NCBI GenBank assembly: GCA_937883775.1
Contig: CAKZXZ010000177.1
Span: 29,999-93,998, forward strand
DNA length: 64,000 nt
Direction of reading: 5' to 3'
Source: an uncultured Paracoccaceae bacterium
GTDB taxonomy: Bacteria > Pseudomonadota > Alphaproteobacteria > Rhodobacterales > Rhodobacteraceae
Below are positions 20,299 to 30,525 of this stretch, piece by piece. A model generated the notes under the pieces. It saw only the letters and a program-made list of their open reading frames with translations, made no database searches and was not told the origin of the DNA. Each line of letters begins with the position of its first letter. Positions within the stretch are counted from its first letter, which is position 1. The position numbers were made by a program, and so were the translations under genes.

Positions 20299-20380
20299 TC
20301 CTGCAGACAGCGGCAAAAACGCGCTGATATGGCCGGATCAGGCCCTTTCACAGCGTCCCATTGCCTCGTATAAGCTCACC

Positions 20381-20412
20381 ACGCCCGCGGCTGACAGAGT
20401 CGCGGGCGTTTT
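20381..20412 (+). terminator. Intrinsic terminator after leuA
   Basis: A 9-bp stem (ACGCCCGCG / CGCGGGCGT) with an 11-base loop is followed by TTTT. It lies about 80 bases after the leuA stop and 28 bases before mreB, so it separates the leucine gene from the cell-shape operon. Confidence 0.85.
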
Positions 20413-20427
20413 GGAATATTGGGGTAA

Positions 20428-21477
<1,050 letters not shown>

Positions 21478-21504
21478 CCGATTTGACCCGCACGGGGGCA
21501 ACCC

Positions 21505-22416
21505 TTGGCACGAGACACGTCCAGACGCGATGACTATGTCCGCCCGATCCGCCGTCTGCTGATCGGGCTCTTGGTGGTTGTGCTGTTCGGTGTCTTCTTG
21601 CTTTGGCGTATCGACAGCCCCCGCGTCGAACGTCTAAGGGCCAATCTTGTCGATCAGATTGTGCCGAATTTCGAATGGGCCATGGCCCCCGTGACTGCGA
21701 CAACAAACATCGTCGCTGACTTCCGCTCTTACCGGAAAATCTACGAGCAAAACCAAGAGCTTCGCCGAGAATTGCGCCAAATGCAGGCTTGGAAGGAAGC
21801 CGCCCTCCAGCTTGAGCAGAAGAACGCAAAGCTGCTGGATCTCAACAAGGTTCGACTTGATCCAAAACTGACCTTCGTCACCGGCGTCGTTCTGGCCGAT
21901 AGCGGCTCACCCTTTCGCCAGTCAGTGCTCTTAAACATTGGTGCGCGCGACGGCATTCAGGACGGGTGGGCCACCACAGATGGCTTGGGCCTTGTCGGGC
22001 GCATCTCAGGCGTTGGGGATCGCACCGCCCGTGTCATCCTGCTGACAGACAGCAATTCACGGCTGCCGGTGACAATACAACCCTCCGGTCAGCGTGCACT
22101 TTTGGCCGGTGACAATTCCCCCACACCTCTGGTCGAATTTCTCGAAGATCCAGACCTCGTACGCCCCGGTGACCGTGTCGTGTCTTCTGGCGATGGCGGT
22201 GTCTTTCCCGCAGGTCTTTTGATCGGTCAGGTCGCCCAAGGACCGGATCGCCGCCTGCGCGTCAGGCTATCGGCCGACTATGAGCGGCTCGAATTCCTCC
22301 GCGTTTTACGCTCGCGCTCGGTCGAGGTCATCGACGAGCCCGGTCACCTGATCGGGCCCTTGCCTGCACGCCCAACTGCCGAAATCACACCACCGGTCGA
22401 GCCTGCCGATGGCTGA
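21505..22416 (+). CDS. mreC: Rod shape-determining protein MreC
   Basis: A 303-aa bitopic inner-membrane protein of the elongation complex. A single membrane helix near residues 14-33 (LLIGLLVVVLFGVFLLW) is followed by a coiled coil (about 65-105, rich in Q/E/L/R). The periplasmic double beta-barrel MreC domain carries VVLADSGSPFRQSV. It uses a TTG start at 21505 with GGGGGCA upstream. MreC contacts PBP2, whose gene is two positions downstream. The end overlaps mreD by 8 bases. Confidence 0.94.
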   Translation: MARDTSRRDDYVRPIRRLLIGLLVVVLFGVFLLWRIDSPRVERLRANLVDQIVPNFEWAMAPVTATTNIVADFRSYRKIYEQNQELRRELRQMQAWKEAALQLEQKNAKLLDLNKVRLDPKLTFVTGVVLADSGSPFRQSVLLNIGARDGIQDGWATTDGLGLVGRISGVGDRTARVILLTDSNSRLPVTIQPSGQRALLAGDNSPTPLVEFLEDPDLVRPGDRVVSSGDGGVFPAGLLIGQVAQGPDRRLRVRLSADYERLEFLRVLRSRSVEVIDEPGHLIGPLPARPTAEITPPVEPADG

Positions 22417-22945
22417 ACAAACTGCAAATCGCCCCTTCGCCTTCTGGGCGCTTTATGCGGGCCTCGGCGTCTTTGTGATCTTTGTCCAACTGCTCCCGCT
22501 CGAAACAGAGCCGCGTCGCTGGGCGGCTCCTGACTATATGATGTGCCTTGCCTATGCATGGGTCTTGCGCCGCCCCGACGCGGTGCCGGCCCTGCTTGTC
22601 GCCACAATTGTCCTGCTCGCAGATTTCCTGTTCCAGCGCCCGCCTGGGCTATGGGCGGCTTTCGTTGTGATTGGCCTCGAAGTCCTGCGGTCGCGCGCAA
22701 TCTTCATGCGTGGCGGAACCTTCCTGCTTGAGTGGTTCACCGTGATCGTGGTGATTGGCCTTGTCATTGTCGCTCATCGCCTTGGTCTGATGCTGTTTCT
22801 CATCGAACCTGCCCCGCTCGCCCTTGACGCAAGTCTGTTTTTATCCACCGCCTTCGCATATCCTGTGATGGTCGCCGCTTCGCATTATCTCTTCGGAGTA
22901 CGCAAAGCCGCCCCCGGCGAATATGATCCTGTTGAGGCCCGATAA
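22409..22945 (+). CDS. mreD: Rod shape-determining protein MreD
   Basis: A 178-aa integral membrane protein with about five hydrophobic helices, low in motifs as is normal for MreD. Identity rests on position between mreC and mrdA and on membrane topology. It overlaps mreC by 8 bases and its TAA stop is directly followed by the ATG of mrdA, so translation is tightly coupled. Confidence 0.88.
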   Translation: MAEQTANRPFAFWALYAGLGVFVIFVQLLPLETEPRRWAAPDYMMCLAYAWVLRRPDAVPALLVATIVLLADFLFQRPPGLWAAFVVIGLEVLRSRAIFMRGGTFLLEWFTVIVVIGLVIVAHRLGLMLFLIEPAPLALDASLFLSTAFAYPVMVAASHYLFGVRKAAPGEYDPVEAR

Positions 22946-24892
22946 ATGCGCAAGTCACAACGCGAAATTCACGAAAGCAGCCGCAGGCTAGGCCGCCGCG
23001 CACTAATTCTGGGCGGTATGCAACTGGTCTTTGTGGCCGGGCTTGGCCTGCGCATGCGGCATCTCCAGATCGAGAAGTCCGACCAGTTTCGCCTTCTGGC
23101 CGAAGAAAATCGGATCAACCTGCGGCTCATTCCACCCGCCCGCGGGTTAATCTACGACCGCGACGGGACCGTGATCGCCGATAACGAACAAAACTACCGG
23201 ATCGTGATGGTGCGCGAGGATGCGGGCGATGTGGACGACACGCTTGCGCGACTGTCATCGCTGGTACCGCTCGACCCCGAAGATCTGGACCGCGCCCGCA
23301 AGGAGCTTAAACGGCGCAGTCCCTTTGTGCCGGTCACTGTCGCCGAGCGTGTTCCATGGGAAGACATCGCAAAAGTCGCCGTAAACGCCCCTGCGCTACC
23401 GGGTATCAGCGGCGAAGTTGGCTTGTCTCGCGTCTACCCGATGAAGCGCGATTATGCCCATATCCTTGGTTATGTCGGTCCGGTCAGTGACTTTGATCTC
23501 AGCCGTATCGACGATCAAGATCCGTTACTGCAAATTCCACGCTTTCAGATCGGTAAAACCGGGGTCGAGGTCAAACATGAACGCGATCTGCGCGGCAAAG
23601 CAGGCAATCGCCAGATCGAGGTAAACGCGCTGGGCCGTGTGATCCGTGAACTCGACCGCATCGAAGGCCAGCCCGGCGACGACCTTCAACTGACCGTTGA
23701 CACAGACTTGCAAAACTATGTGCAGGCGCGATTGGAAGGCGAAGCCGCATCAGCCGTGGTGATGGATACGCAAACCGGGGATCTGTTGGCAATTGGGTCC
23801 GCCCCCAGCTTTGATCCCAATCTGTTCGTCCGTGGTATCTCCAGCAATGCGTACAACGCGCTGCGAGACAACAAGTATCGCCCCTTCCGGTCCAAAGCAG
23901 TACAGGATATCTACCCGCCCGGCTCCACCTTCAAGATGATTACAGCCCTCGCGGCGCTCGAGGACGGCGTCATCGGCGTCGATGAAACGGTGTATTGCCC
24001 CGGGCACACCACCGTTTCAGGTCTGCGGTTTCACTGTTGGAAGCGTGCGGGACATGGCAACATGAACCTGCATGACAGCCTCGTGCAAAGCTGCGATGTG
24101 TATTACTACGATATCGCCCAACGCGTCGGGATCGAAAAAATCAGCGCCATGGCCAAGCGTTTCGGAATTGGCGTGGATCACGATTTGCCGATGTCCGCTG
24201 TCGCCAGCGGTCTCGCGCCCACCAAGGAATGGAAGCGCACAGTACGCGATGCGGAATGGCGCATCGGTGACACGGTCAACGCCTCTATCGGGCAGGGCTA
24301 TGTTCTAGCCTCTCCGCTGCAACTTGCAGTCATGAGCGCACGTCTGGCCTCGGGTCGTGCGATCAGCCCAAGGCTTATCAAATCGGTCAATGGCGTGGAT
24401 ACCCTGATCCGTGATGGCGGGCCACTGGACGTGAATGCAAACATGCTCAAACGCGTTCAAGATGCGATGTTTGCGGTCTCCAACCATCGGCGCGGGACGG
24501 GCTATCGCTCGCGTATTATCGAAGACAGCTACCGCATGGCGGGCAAAACGGGCACGTCACAAGTCCGCCGGATCACCGCCGAAGAACGCGCGCGCGGTGT
24601 GACCCGCAACGAGGATCTTCCATGGGAGCGGCGCGACCATGCGCTCTGGGTCAATTATGCGCCCTACGAAAACCCGCGTATCGCGGTGTCGGTCGTCGTC
24701 GAACATGGCGGCGGCGGCTCCAAGGCGGCAGCCCCCATCGGACGCGATATCACCTTACGAGCGCTTTACGGTCAGGTGCCCCCACTTGAGGCCTACCCCA
24801 CCGGCGCAAGAGACGACGTACAAAAGCGGCACGATAACATGAACCTGCGCACCCCTGAGACAGGCGACAGCACGGGCCGCGACCGCGCATGA
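22946..24892 (+). CDS. mrdA: Penicillin-binding protein 2 (elongasome transpeptidase)
   Basis: A class B PBP of 648 aa that cross-links peptidoglycan during elongation. It has one N-terminal membrane helix (about 18-36), a non-catalytic pedestal domain, and the transpeptidase domain. Active-site motifs: SxxK as STFK in PPGSTFKMI, SxD/N as SCD in VQSCDVYYYD, and KTG in AGKTGTSQV. The ATG abuts the mreD stop codon, with no intergenic base. It overlaps rodA by 4 bases. Beta-lactams such as mecillinam act on this class. Confidence 0.96.
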   Translation: MRKSQREIHESSRRLGRRALILGGMQLVFVAGLGLRMRHLQIEKSDQFRLLAEENRINLRLIPPARGLIYDRDGTVIADNEQNYRIVMVREDAGDVDDTLARLSSLVPLDPEDLDRARKELKRRSPFVPVTVAERVPWEDIAKVAVNAPALPGISGEVGLSRVYPMKRDYAHILGYVGPVSDFDLSRIDDQDPLLQIPRFQIGKTGVEVKHERDLRGKAGNRQIEVNALGRVIRELDRIEGQPGDDLQLTVDTDLQNYVQARLEGEAASAVVMDTQTGDLLAIGSAPSFDPNLFVRGISSNAYNALRDNKYRPFRSKAVQDIYPPGSTFKMITALAALEDGVIGVDETVYCPGHTTVSGLRFHCWKRAGHGNMNLHDSLVQSCDVYYYDIAQRVGIEKISAMAKRFGIGVDHDLPMSAVASGLAPTKEWKRTVRDAEWRIGDTVNASIGQGYVLASPLQLAVMSARLASGRAISPRLIKSVNGVDTLIRDGGPLDVNANMLKRVQDAMFAVSNHRRGTGYRSRIIEDSYRMAGKTGTSQVRRITAEERARGVTRNEDLPWERRDHALWVNYAPYENPRIAVSVVVEHGGGGSKAAAPIGRDITLRALYGQVPPLEAYPTGARDDVQKRHDNMNLRTPETGDSTGRDRA

Positions 24893-26028
24893 GCTATCTT
24901 GAATACAATCTAAAAACCGTTCCGGCCGGACCCACCAAGATTTTCTACATCAATTGGGCGCTTTTCCTGCTGATCTGCGCGGTCGCTGGCGTCGGTTTTT
25001 TGATGCTCTATTCCGTCGCCGGAGGCTCGCTCACCCCGTGGGCTGGCCAACAGATGGAGCGTTTTGCCATGGGGGTCGTGCTGATGTTCATCGTCGCCAT
25101 GATCCCGATCTGGTTTTGGCGCAATATCGCGGCTGTGGCGTTTGGGTTCTCATTTATCCTTCTTCTATATGTTGAATTCTTCGGTGTTGTCGGCATGGGT
25201 GCCCAGCGCTGGATCAACCTAGGCTTTATGCGGTTGCAACCTTCCGAGCTTACGAAGATCACGCTCGTGATGCTACTGGCCGCCTATTACGACTGGCTGC
25301 CGCAAGACAAAGTGTCCCGACCGCTATGGGTACTGATCCCGCTGGTGATGATCCTTGCCCCTGTCTTCTTGGTACTGACACAACCAGACCTCGGCACATC
25401 GATCCTGCTGACAGCGGGTGGCGGGATCATGATGTTTCTCGCTGGCGTTCACTGGCTTTACTTCGCCGTTGTGATCCTTGCAGGGGTTGTACTAGTCTAT
25501 GCTGTCCTGGTCAGCCGCGGCACTGAATGGCAGTTGCTGAACGACTACCAATATCGCCGAATTGATACCTTCATCGATCCCTCAACTGATCCGCTTGGTG
25601 CAGGCTATCACATCACTCAGTCCAAAATTGCGCTGGGCTCTGGCGGTTGGACGGGGCGCGGCTTTATGCAAGGTACGCAATCGCGGCTGAACTTCCTGCC
25701 CGAAAAGCACACCGACTTTATCTTTACCACACTGGCCGAAGAGTTCGGCTTTGTCGGCGCGTTCTCCCTTCTGGTCCTCTATGCGCTTATCATCGTTTTT
25801 TGCGTCATCGCGGCCATGCGGATGAAAGACCGGTTCTCTTCCCTTTTGACGCTTGGCATCGCCGCGACGTTCTTTTTGTTCTTCGCCGTGAACATGTCGA
25901 TGGTCATGGGTCTTGCTCCGGTCGTCGGGGTGCCGTTGCCACTGGTCAGCTATGGCGGATCGGCGATGCTGGTGCTGATGGCAGCCTTCGGACTGGTCCA
26001 AAGCGCGCATGTCCACAGGGCGCGCTAA
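24889..26028 (+). CDS. rodA: SEDS glycosyltransferase RodA
   Basis: A 379-aa polytopic SEDS protein that polymerises lipid II with PBP2. About ten hydrophobic helices are visible. Family hallmarks are present: GAQRWINLGF..LQPSEL in the first half, a TQPDLGTS segment, and VVGVPLPLVSYGGSAML near the C-terminus. It overlaps mrdA by 4 bases, consistent with the fixed RodA-PBP2 pair. The next gene, ghrA, begins 3 bases after its stop. Confidence 0.96.
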   Translation: MSYLEYNLKTVPAGPTKIFYINWALFLLICAVAGVGFLMLYSVAGGSLTPWAGQQMERFAMGVVLMFIVAMIPIWFWRNIAAVAFGFSFILLLYVEFFGVVGMGAQRWINLGFMRLQPSELTKITLVMLLAAYYDWLPQDKVSRPLWVLIPLVMILAPVFLVLTQPDLGTSILLTAGGGIMMFLAGVHWLYFAVVILAGVVLVYAVLVSRGTEWQLLNDYQYRRIDTFIDPSTDPLGAGYHITQSKIALGSGGWTGRGFMQGTQSRLNFLPEKHTDFIFTTLAEEFGFVGAFSLLVLYALIIVFCVIAAMRMKDRFSSLLTLGIAATFFLFFAVNMSMVMGLAPVVGVPLPLVSYGGSAMLVLMAAFGLVQSAHVHRAR

Positions 26029-26031
26029 CGA

Positions 26032-26961
26032 ATGATTAATGTCCTTTTTGCAGCGCTTGATATGCGCTGGGATCAATATGAACAGCCGCTCAAGACAGCC
26101 TTCGAAGACGCTGGATTGATCGTTGATCTGCGCCGGGAGTTTCCTCCAGAAAAGGTCGATTACATCGTCTATGCTCCAAACAGCGACCTACGGGATTTCA
26201 CGCCCTATACCCGCGCCAAGGCTGTTCTAAACCTTTGGGCCGGGGTCGAGGGGATCACCGGAAATGCAACCCTGACGCAACCCCTTGCCCGTATGGTGGA
26301 TCATGGCCTGACTGATGGCATGATCGAATGGGTAACAGGCCACGTCCTGCGCCATCATCTTGGGATGGACGCACATATCCACGGGCTGTCCGGTGAATGG
26401 CGCAATGTGGCACCGCCACTGGCCAAAGACCGTCCCGTTACCATCCTCGGCCTCGGCGAACTGGGTGCCGCCTGCGCGCAGATGCTGGCGCATCTGAATT
26501 TCGACGTTACCGGTTGGAGCCGCCGCCCCAAGAAGATCGACGGCATCACATGCCTGGCTGGACCCGACGGGCTGGTACAGGCGCTTGGCAGTGCAGAAAT
26601 TGTGGTGCTACTACTGCCGCTTACCACGCAGACCGAAGATATTCTGGACGCCACCACACTGGCTCAACTTCCCAAAGGTGCGGTTATTGTGAACCCGGGG
26701 CGCGGTGGTTTGATTGACGATGACGCCCTGATTTCGGCCTTGGACAGCGGCCATATCAGCCATGCAACGCTCGACGTTTTTCGGGTGGAGCCTTTGCCCA
26801 AGGAGCACCCCTACTGGGCACATCCACGCGTGACCGTAACACCCCATATCGCATCCGAGACGCGGGCCAAGTCCGCCGCCCGTGTTATTGCAGAAAACAT
26901 TCGTCGTGGGGAAAGCGGTGCACCATTCCTGTACCTTGTCGACCGCAGCGCCGGATATTAA
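26032..26961 (+). CDS. ghrA: Glyoxylate/hydroxypyruvate reductase A-like 2-hydroxyacid dehydrogenase
   Basis: A 309-aa D-2-hydroxyacid dehydrogenase. The dinucleotide motif is LGLGELGAACA, followed by catalytic Arg in VNPGRGGLIDD, Glu in RVEPLP and His in TPHIASET, the family triad. Likely reduces glyoxylate to glycolate or hydroxypyruvate to glycerate; exact substrate is inferred from GhrA similarity. It starts 3 bases after rodA, so it is probably the last cistron of the cell-shape operon, with no obvious functional link. Its stop overlaps the convergent SseB-like gene by 4 bases. Confidence 0.87.
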   Translation: MINVLFAALDMRWDQYEQPLKTAFEDAGLIVDLRREFPPEKVDYIVYAPNSDLRDFTPYTRAKAVLNLWAGVEGITGNATLTQPLARMVDHGLTDGMIEWVTGHVLRHHLGMDAHIHGLSGEWRNVAPPLAKDRPVTILGLGELGAACAQMLAHLNFDVTGWSRRPKKIDGITCLAGPDGLVQALGSAEIVVLLLPLTTQTEDILDATTLAQLPKGAVIVNPGRGGLIDDDALISALDSGHISHATLDVFRVEPLPKEHPYWAHPRVTVTPHIASETRAKSAARVIAENIRRGESGAPFLYLVDRSAGY

Positions 26962-27731
26962 CGCAATATCGGAGGCGCATCCGGATCACTGCCCGGGGCG
27001 GATCGTTCGACAGGTTCTTCAGGCTGTGGAAGATCAAACCGCAGCCCAACCCGTGACAGCCGGGCCGCCATCGGATCACTGGCTTTGAAAAACGCCACGT
27101 CCAGCGCTCCCGCCTCGATGCCACTAAAGGTTAATGCCTCGCTCACAGCTTTTGCCAGCGCGTCCTCAGCCCCTGACGCGGCATCAATAAAGGCCAGCAT
27201 ATGGGTTTTGGCACCACCCTCGTATTCCACGCCAACCAGATACGCCATAGGTGCAAGGCCAGTCGCCGTCGCAAGTTTGGCATCAAGCGCAGCAAGCAAA
27301 CTGTCTGGCAATCCGGCAGGTGAAGACACTTCAATCGGGCGCGCTTCGACCTCATCTGGCGCATGCGCCAGCGTATCGGCCAGCCACGCCACCGCATCGG
27401 CAGGCAATAGCGTCGCTGAGGGGGCAACATCGAGGTTGATACCCAGACCGACACGCTGCCCTGCTAACATCTGTGCGATCACCCGACCAGATAGCGCGGC
27501 ATACGGAACGATCTTGCCAGCAAAGCTGGAAAGCCTGTCTTCGCGGTCAAAAACCAGCACATATTGTGCGTCACCCAAGTCAAAAACCTCGGGCGTCAAC
27601 TGATCGCCCTCGGCCTCACTTTGCAACAGCAAAAACAACTCGCTATCGGCCACACGCTCAAAAAAGGCGAGCCGCTTGGCATCGCTGTCATCCATCGTCG
27701 CATGGGCACGATCCAGCGCAGTTTCAGTCAT
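26958..27731 (-). CDS. SseB-family protein
   Basis: A 257-aa soluble protein with an SseB N-terminal domain (FLLLQSEAEGDQL...VLVFDREDRLSSFAG) and an SseB-like C-terminal part. The name comes from the enhanced serine sensitivity protein; the biochemical role is unsettled. It overlaps the upstream uracil-DNA glycosylase by 8 bases, so they form an operon. The C-terminus is Pro/Asp-rich and probably disordered. Confidence 0.83.
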   Translation of the reverse strand: MTETALDRAHATMDDSDAKRLAFFERVADSELFLLLQSEAEGDQLTPEVFDLGDAQYVLVFDREDRLSSFAGKIVPYAALSGRVIAQMLAGQRVGLGINLDVAPSATLLPADAVAWLADTLAHAPDEVEARPIEVSSPAGLPDSLLAALDAKLATATGLAPMAYLVGVEYEGGAKTHMLAFIDAASGAEDALAKAVSEALTFSGIEAGALDVAFFKASDPMAARLSRVGLRFDLPQPEEPVERSAPGSDPDAPPILR

Positions 27732-28311
27732 CCATCACCTCTTTGACGCGGGCTTGCAAGGCAGGCACCGTCTCAGTCTCGAACCATGGGTTTTTCTTGA
27801 GCCATGCCGTATTGCGCCAAGACGGGTGCGGCAAGCAAAAGACGTCAGGCGCAAGATCACGCCACGCCTTGACCCGTTCGGTCACGCTCATTTTGCCACC
27901 CAAATGCCAGTTTTGCGCATAGCCACCGATCAGTACGGTCAGACGTATGTCAGACAACCCCTCTATGATTGGGGCACGCCAGGTCTGTGCACAGACTTTC
28001 GGCGGAGGAAGGTCCGACCCTTTCGCATCATAGCCCGGAAAGCAAAACGCCATCGGAACAATCGCCACACGGCTCCGGTCATAGAATGCAGCATCGTCCA
28101 TGCCCAACCACCGGCGCAAACGAACACCCGATTGATCCCAGAACGGCGTATTGGCCTCATGCACCCGCAAACCGGGGGCTTGGCTGGCGATCAAAACCCG
28201 CGCGCCAGGCTGAAACCAGATCACCGGATTGGGACGATGCCGCGTTGCGGTGGCAGCAAAACGAGGCGCACATAACGCGCAGTTCTCCAGATCTCGAATA
28301 AGTGCTTTCAT
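27724..28311 (-). CDS. Uracil-DNA glycosylase family protein, probably FeS-type
   Basis: A 195-aa UDG-superfamily protein likely to excise uracil or related bases from DNA. Motif 1-like IASQAPGLRVHE and motif 2-like LPHPSWRN are visible. Four cysteines occur as CALC near residue 11-14 and CFPG...KVC (16 residues between), a CX2C...CX16C spacing close to that of [4Fe-4S] family-4 enzymes. The ORF track starts at 28611, but the first 100 residues are antisense to nhaA; MKALIRDLENCALC at 28311 is the natural start. It overlaps sseB-like by 8 bases and is divergent from nhaA. Confidence 0.85.
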   Translation of the reverse strand: MKALIRDLENCALCAPRFAATATRHRPNPVIWFQPGARVLIASQAPGLRVHEANTPFWDQSGVRLRRWLGMDDAAFYDRSRVAIVPMAFCFPGYDAKGSDLPPPKVCAQTWRAPIIEGLSDIRLTVLIGGYAQNWHLGGKMSVTERVKAWRDLAPDVFCLPHPSWRNTAWLKKNPWFETETVPALQARVKEVMDD

Positions 28312-28410
28312 GACGAGCACACCGCGTCTTTCAAAAAGCGCCTGCATGTCAAAGCTTGCTCCGTCGCGCCGCATCGCCCAGTATGGCGTGCACGACCGCA
28401 GGAGATTTGC

Positions 28411-29709
28411 ATGTATCGCGTTTGGAATTTTGTCATCAACTACTCGATCCTGCTGATTTTGGGCGCTTTGATCGCGCTGGTCTGGGCCAATATCGATATG
28501 GATGGGTATCACCACTTCGCCGAAACCCCGCTTTGGTTCAATGATATTGTGGGCGCGAAGTATGACCACTGGTTTCATGCCTATGGCCACGGGGCCGAGA
28601 AATACGATCATGGCGGCGCCGAGCGCGTTTTAAGCCTGCATTACCTCGTCAACGACCTGCTAATGGCCTTTTTCTTTGCAATTGCTGCCAAGGAAGTTTG
28701 GGAAGCGATTATCCTGAAAAACGGTGCCTTGCGCGGAAGAAAAGCGGCGACACCTCTTTTCGCGACCCTGGGTGGTATGATCGGCCCGATCACGATCTAT
28801 CTTGGCCTCGCCGCATTTTTGGGAAGCGATGTTTATGATGCGGTTGCTCGCGGTTGGGCGATTCCGACGGCCACCGATATCGCCTTCAGCTATCTGGTCG
28901 GGCGCATCGTCTTTGGCGCAGGCCATCCCGCCGTGCGGTTCCTTTTGTTGCTGGCCATCGCCGATGATGCCGCGGGCTTGATTATCCTCGCAATCTTCTA
29001 TCCAGAAGGTGATCTGGCACCGATCTGGTTGCTGCTGTCGATATTCTCTGCGGTCGGAGTTTTTGTTCTCTTTAATTGGCTTCCACGTCGCTTGGATCGC
29101 GGCAAGCAAACGCGTCCAAACTCGACCTGGACACGCAATAAACTGTCTTTCTGGCCCTATCTCTTTGCCGGCGTGCTTAGCTGGTATGGCTTTCAGGAAA
29201 GTGGCTTGCACCCCGCCTTGGGTTTACTGCCCATCGTGCCAACCCTGCCCCATGCCGACCGTGCATTTGGCATCTTCGCAGAGGCCGAGAAGTATCTGAC
29301 CGATTTGCTGAACCACTCCGAACACCTGCTCAAACGCCCAGTTGAGGTGATCTTGTTCTTCTTTGGGCTGATGAACGCCGGTGTCGCGTTTTCGTCGATC
29401 AGTGAACCGACATGGCTTGTCCTCGCCGGGCTCTTGATCGGCAAACCCATCGGTGTGTTGGTGTTGGGCTATATCGCTGCCTATCCGCTCAAGCTTGGCC
29501 TGCCCGTGGGTATGAAAACATCCGATCTTTTCGTGATCGGGTGTGTTGCAGCCATCGGCTTTACCGTGTCGCTCTTCATCGCGTCCGTCGCGTTCCCGGT
29601 GGGTGCCGTGCAGGATGCAGCCAAAATGGGCGCTTTGCTGTCGTTCTTTGCAGCTGCGGTCGCCATTATTGCGGGCAAAATCCTGAAGGTCGAAAAACAG
29701 GAACTTTAG
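28411..29709 (+). CDS. nhaA: Na+/H+ antiporter NhaA
   Basis: A 432-aa inner-membrane antiporter for sodium export and pH homeostasis, apt for a marine organism. The ion-binding aspartate pair is in LAIADDAAGL and the conserved TDIAFSYLVG precedes it. About 11-12 helices are visible. An insertion between helices 1 and 2 (about residues 28-75) is rich in His, Tyr and Asp (HHFAE, HWFHAYGHGAEKYDHGG), unlike the short loop of E. coli NhaA. ATG 28411 has GCAGGAG upstream. Confidence 0.93.
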   Translation: MYRVWNFVINYSILLILGALIALVWANIDMDGYHHFAETPLWFNDIVGAKYDHWFHAYGHGAEKYDHGGAERVLSLHYLVNDLLMAFFFAIAAKEVWEAIILKNGALRGRKAATPLFATLGGMIGPITIYLGLAAFLGSDVYDAVARGWAIPTATDIAFSYLVGRIVFGAGHPAVRFLLLLAIADDAAGLIILAIFYPEGDLAPIWLLLSIFSAVGVFVLFNWLPRRLDRGKQTRPNSTWTRNKLSFWPYLFAGVLSWYGFQESGLHPALGLLPIVPTLPHADRAFGIFAEAEKYLTDLLNHSEHLLKRPVEVILFFFGLMNAGVAFSSISEPTWLVLAGLLIGKPIGVLVLGYIAAYPLKLGLPVGMKTSDLFVIGCVAAIGFTVSLFIASVAFPVGAVQDAAKMGALLSFFAAAVAIIAGKILKVEKQEL

Positions 29710-29750
29710 TCAAATACGAGGCATATTCGCCCCTTGCCGCTTTGTGAGTT

Positions 29751-29762
29751 GCCCTATAGGGC
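29751..29762. repeat. Perfect 12-bp palindrome in the nhaA-kpsT gap
   Basis: GCCCTATAGGGC lies in the 138-base gap between nhaA and the capsule ABC gene, 41 bases after the nhaA stop. It could be an operator half-site pair or chance; the rest of the gap shows no gene or clear terminator. Confidence 0.3.
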
Positions 29763-29865
29763 CCGTATCCGACATAATGTCGCCAGAAAGACGGTATAAA
29801 CCGGTCGAAACGCAACAATCCGTTAAGGATGGACGGCCCACGAGGCAGTGCCGGAGTGCGAGTGG

Positions 29866-30525
29866 ATGCTCGAGTTTGATAATGTCAGTAAGTCCTTTTG
29901 GACAGGCAAACAGCGCAAGGTGATCCTTGAACGCGCTTCATTTCGTGTGGAGTTGGGCAATTCGCTGGGTATTTTGGCCCCCAATGGCACCGGCAAGACG
30001 ACGCTTGTGAACATGATGGCGGGCCTTGAGAAACCCGACGAGGGCGAAATCCGCCGGAACTGCCGCGTGTCGTTCCCCTTGGGCTTTATGGGCGGCGTTA
30101 TCGGGCGCCAGTCTGCGATGGAAAATTCGCGCTACATTGCGCGGCTCTACGGGCTGGACCCGGACTATGTCGAAGCCTTTTGCCGCTGGCTCTGCGGGAT
30201 CGCGGAATATTTTGATATGCCCGTCGGCACGTACAGCCAGGGCATGCGCGCGCGCTTTACATTCGCACTGCTTCTGGCGCTCGATTTTGATATCTACCTG
30301 ATCGACGAAGGCATGCCCGGCACGACCGACGTTGAATTCAATCGCAAAGCAGGTGCGATCCTCAAAGAGCGGCTGCGGACGACAACTGTGATTATCGTAT
30401 CGCACCAAGCCGCGACGCTTGAAAAATTTGCCCGCTCTGCCGCCGTGCTGCGCGAAGGGCGATTGCATATGTTTGACACCTTGGAAGAAGCGAAACAGCT
30501 CTATGACTACGAAGCCCAAGGCTAA
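29866..30525 (+). CDS. kpsT: Capsule polysaccharide exporter ATP-binding protein, KpsT-like
   Basis: ATPase of an ABC-2 polysaccharide exporter, 219 aa. Walker A is APNGTGKTT (Ala in the first position, allowed), the signature YSQGMRARF is typical of KpsT, and Walker B is IYLIDEGMPG. ATG 29866 gives the standard MLEFDNVSKSF start and has GGAG about 10 bases upstream; GTG 29848 is an alternative. The last 23 bases overlap the next gene. No kpsM permease is adjacent, so its membrane partner must be elsewhere in the genome. Confidence 0.88.
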   Translation: MLEFDNVSKSFWTGKQRKVILERASFRVELGNSLGILAPNGTGKTTLVNMMAGLEKPDEGEIRRNCRVSFPLGFMGGVIGRQSAMENSRYIARLYGLDPDYVEAFCRWLCGIAEYFDMPVGTYSQGMRARFTFALLLALDFDIYLIDEGMPGTTDVEFNRKAGAILKERLRTTTVIIVSHQAATLEKFARSAAVLREGRLHMFDTLEEAKQLYDYEAQG

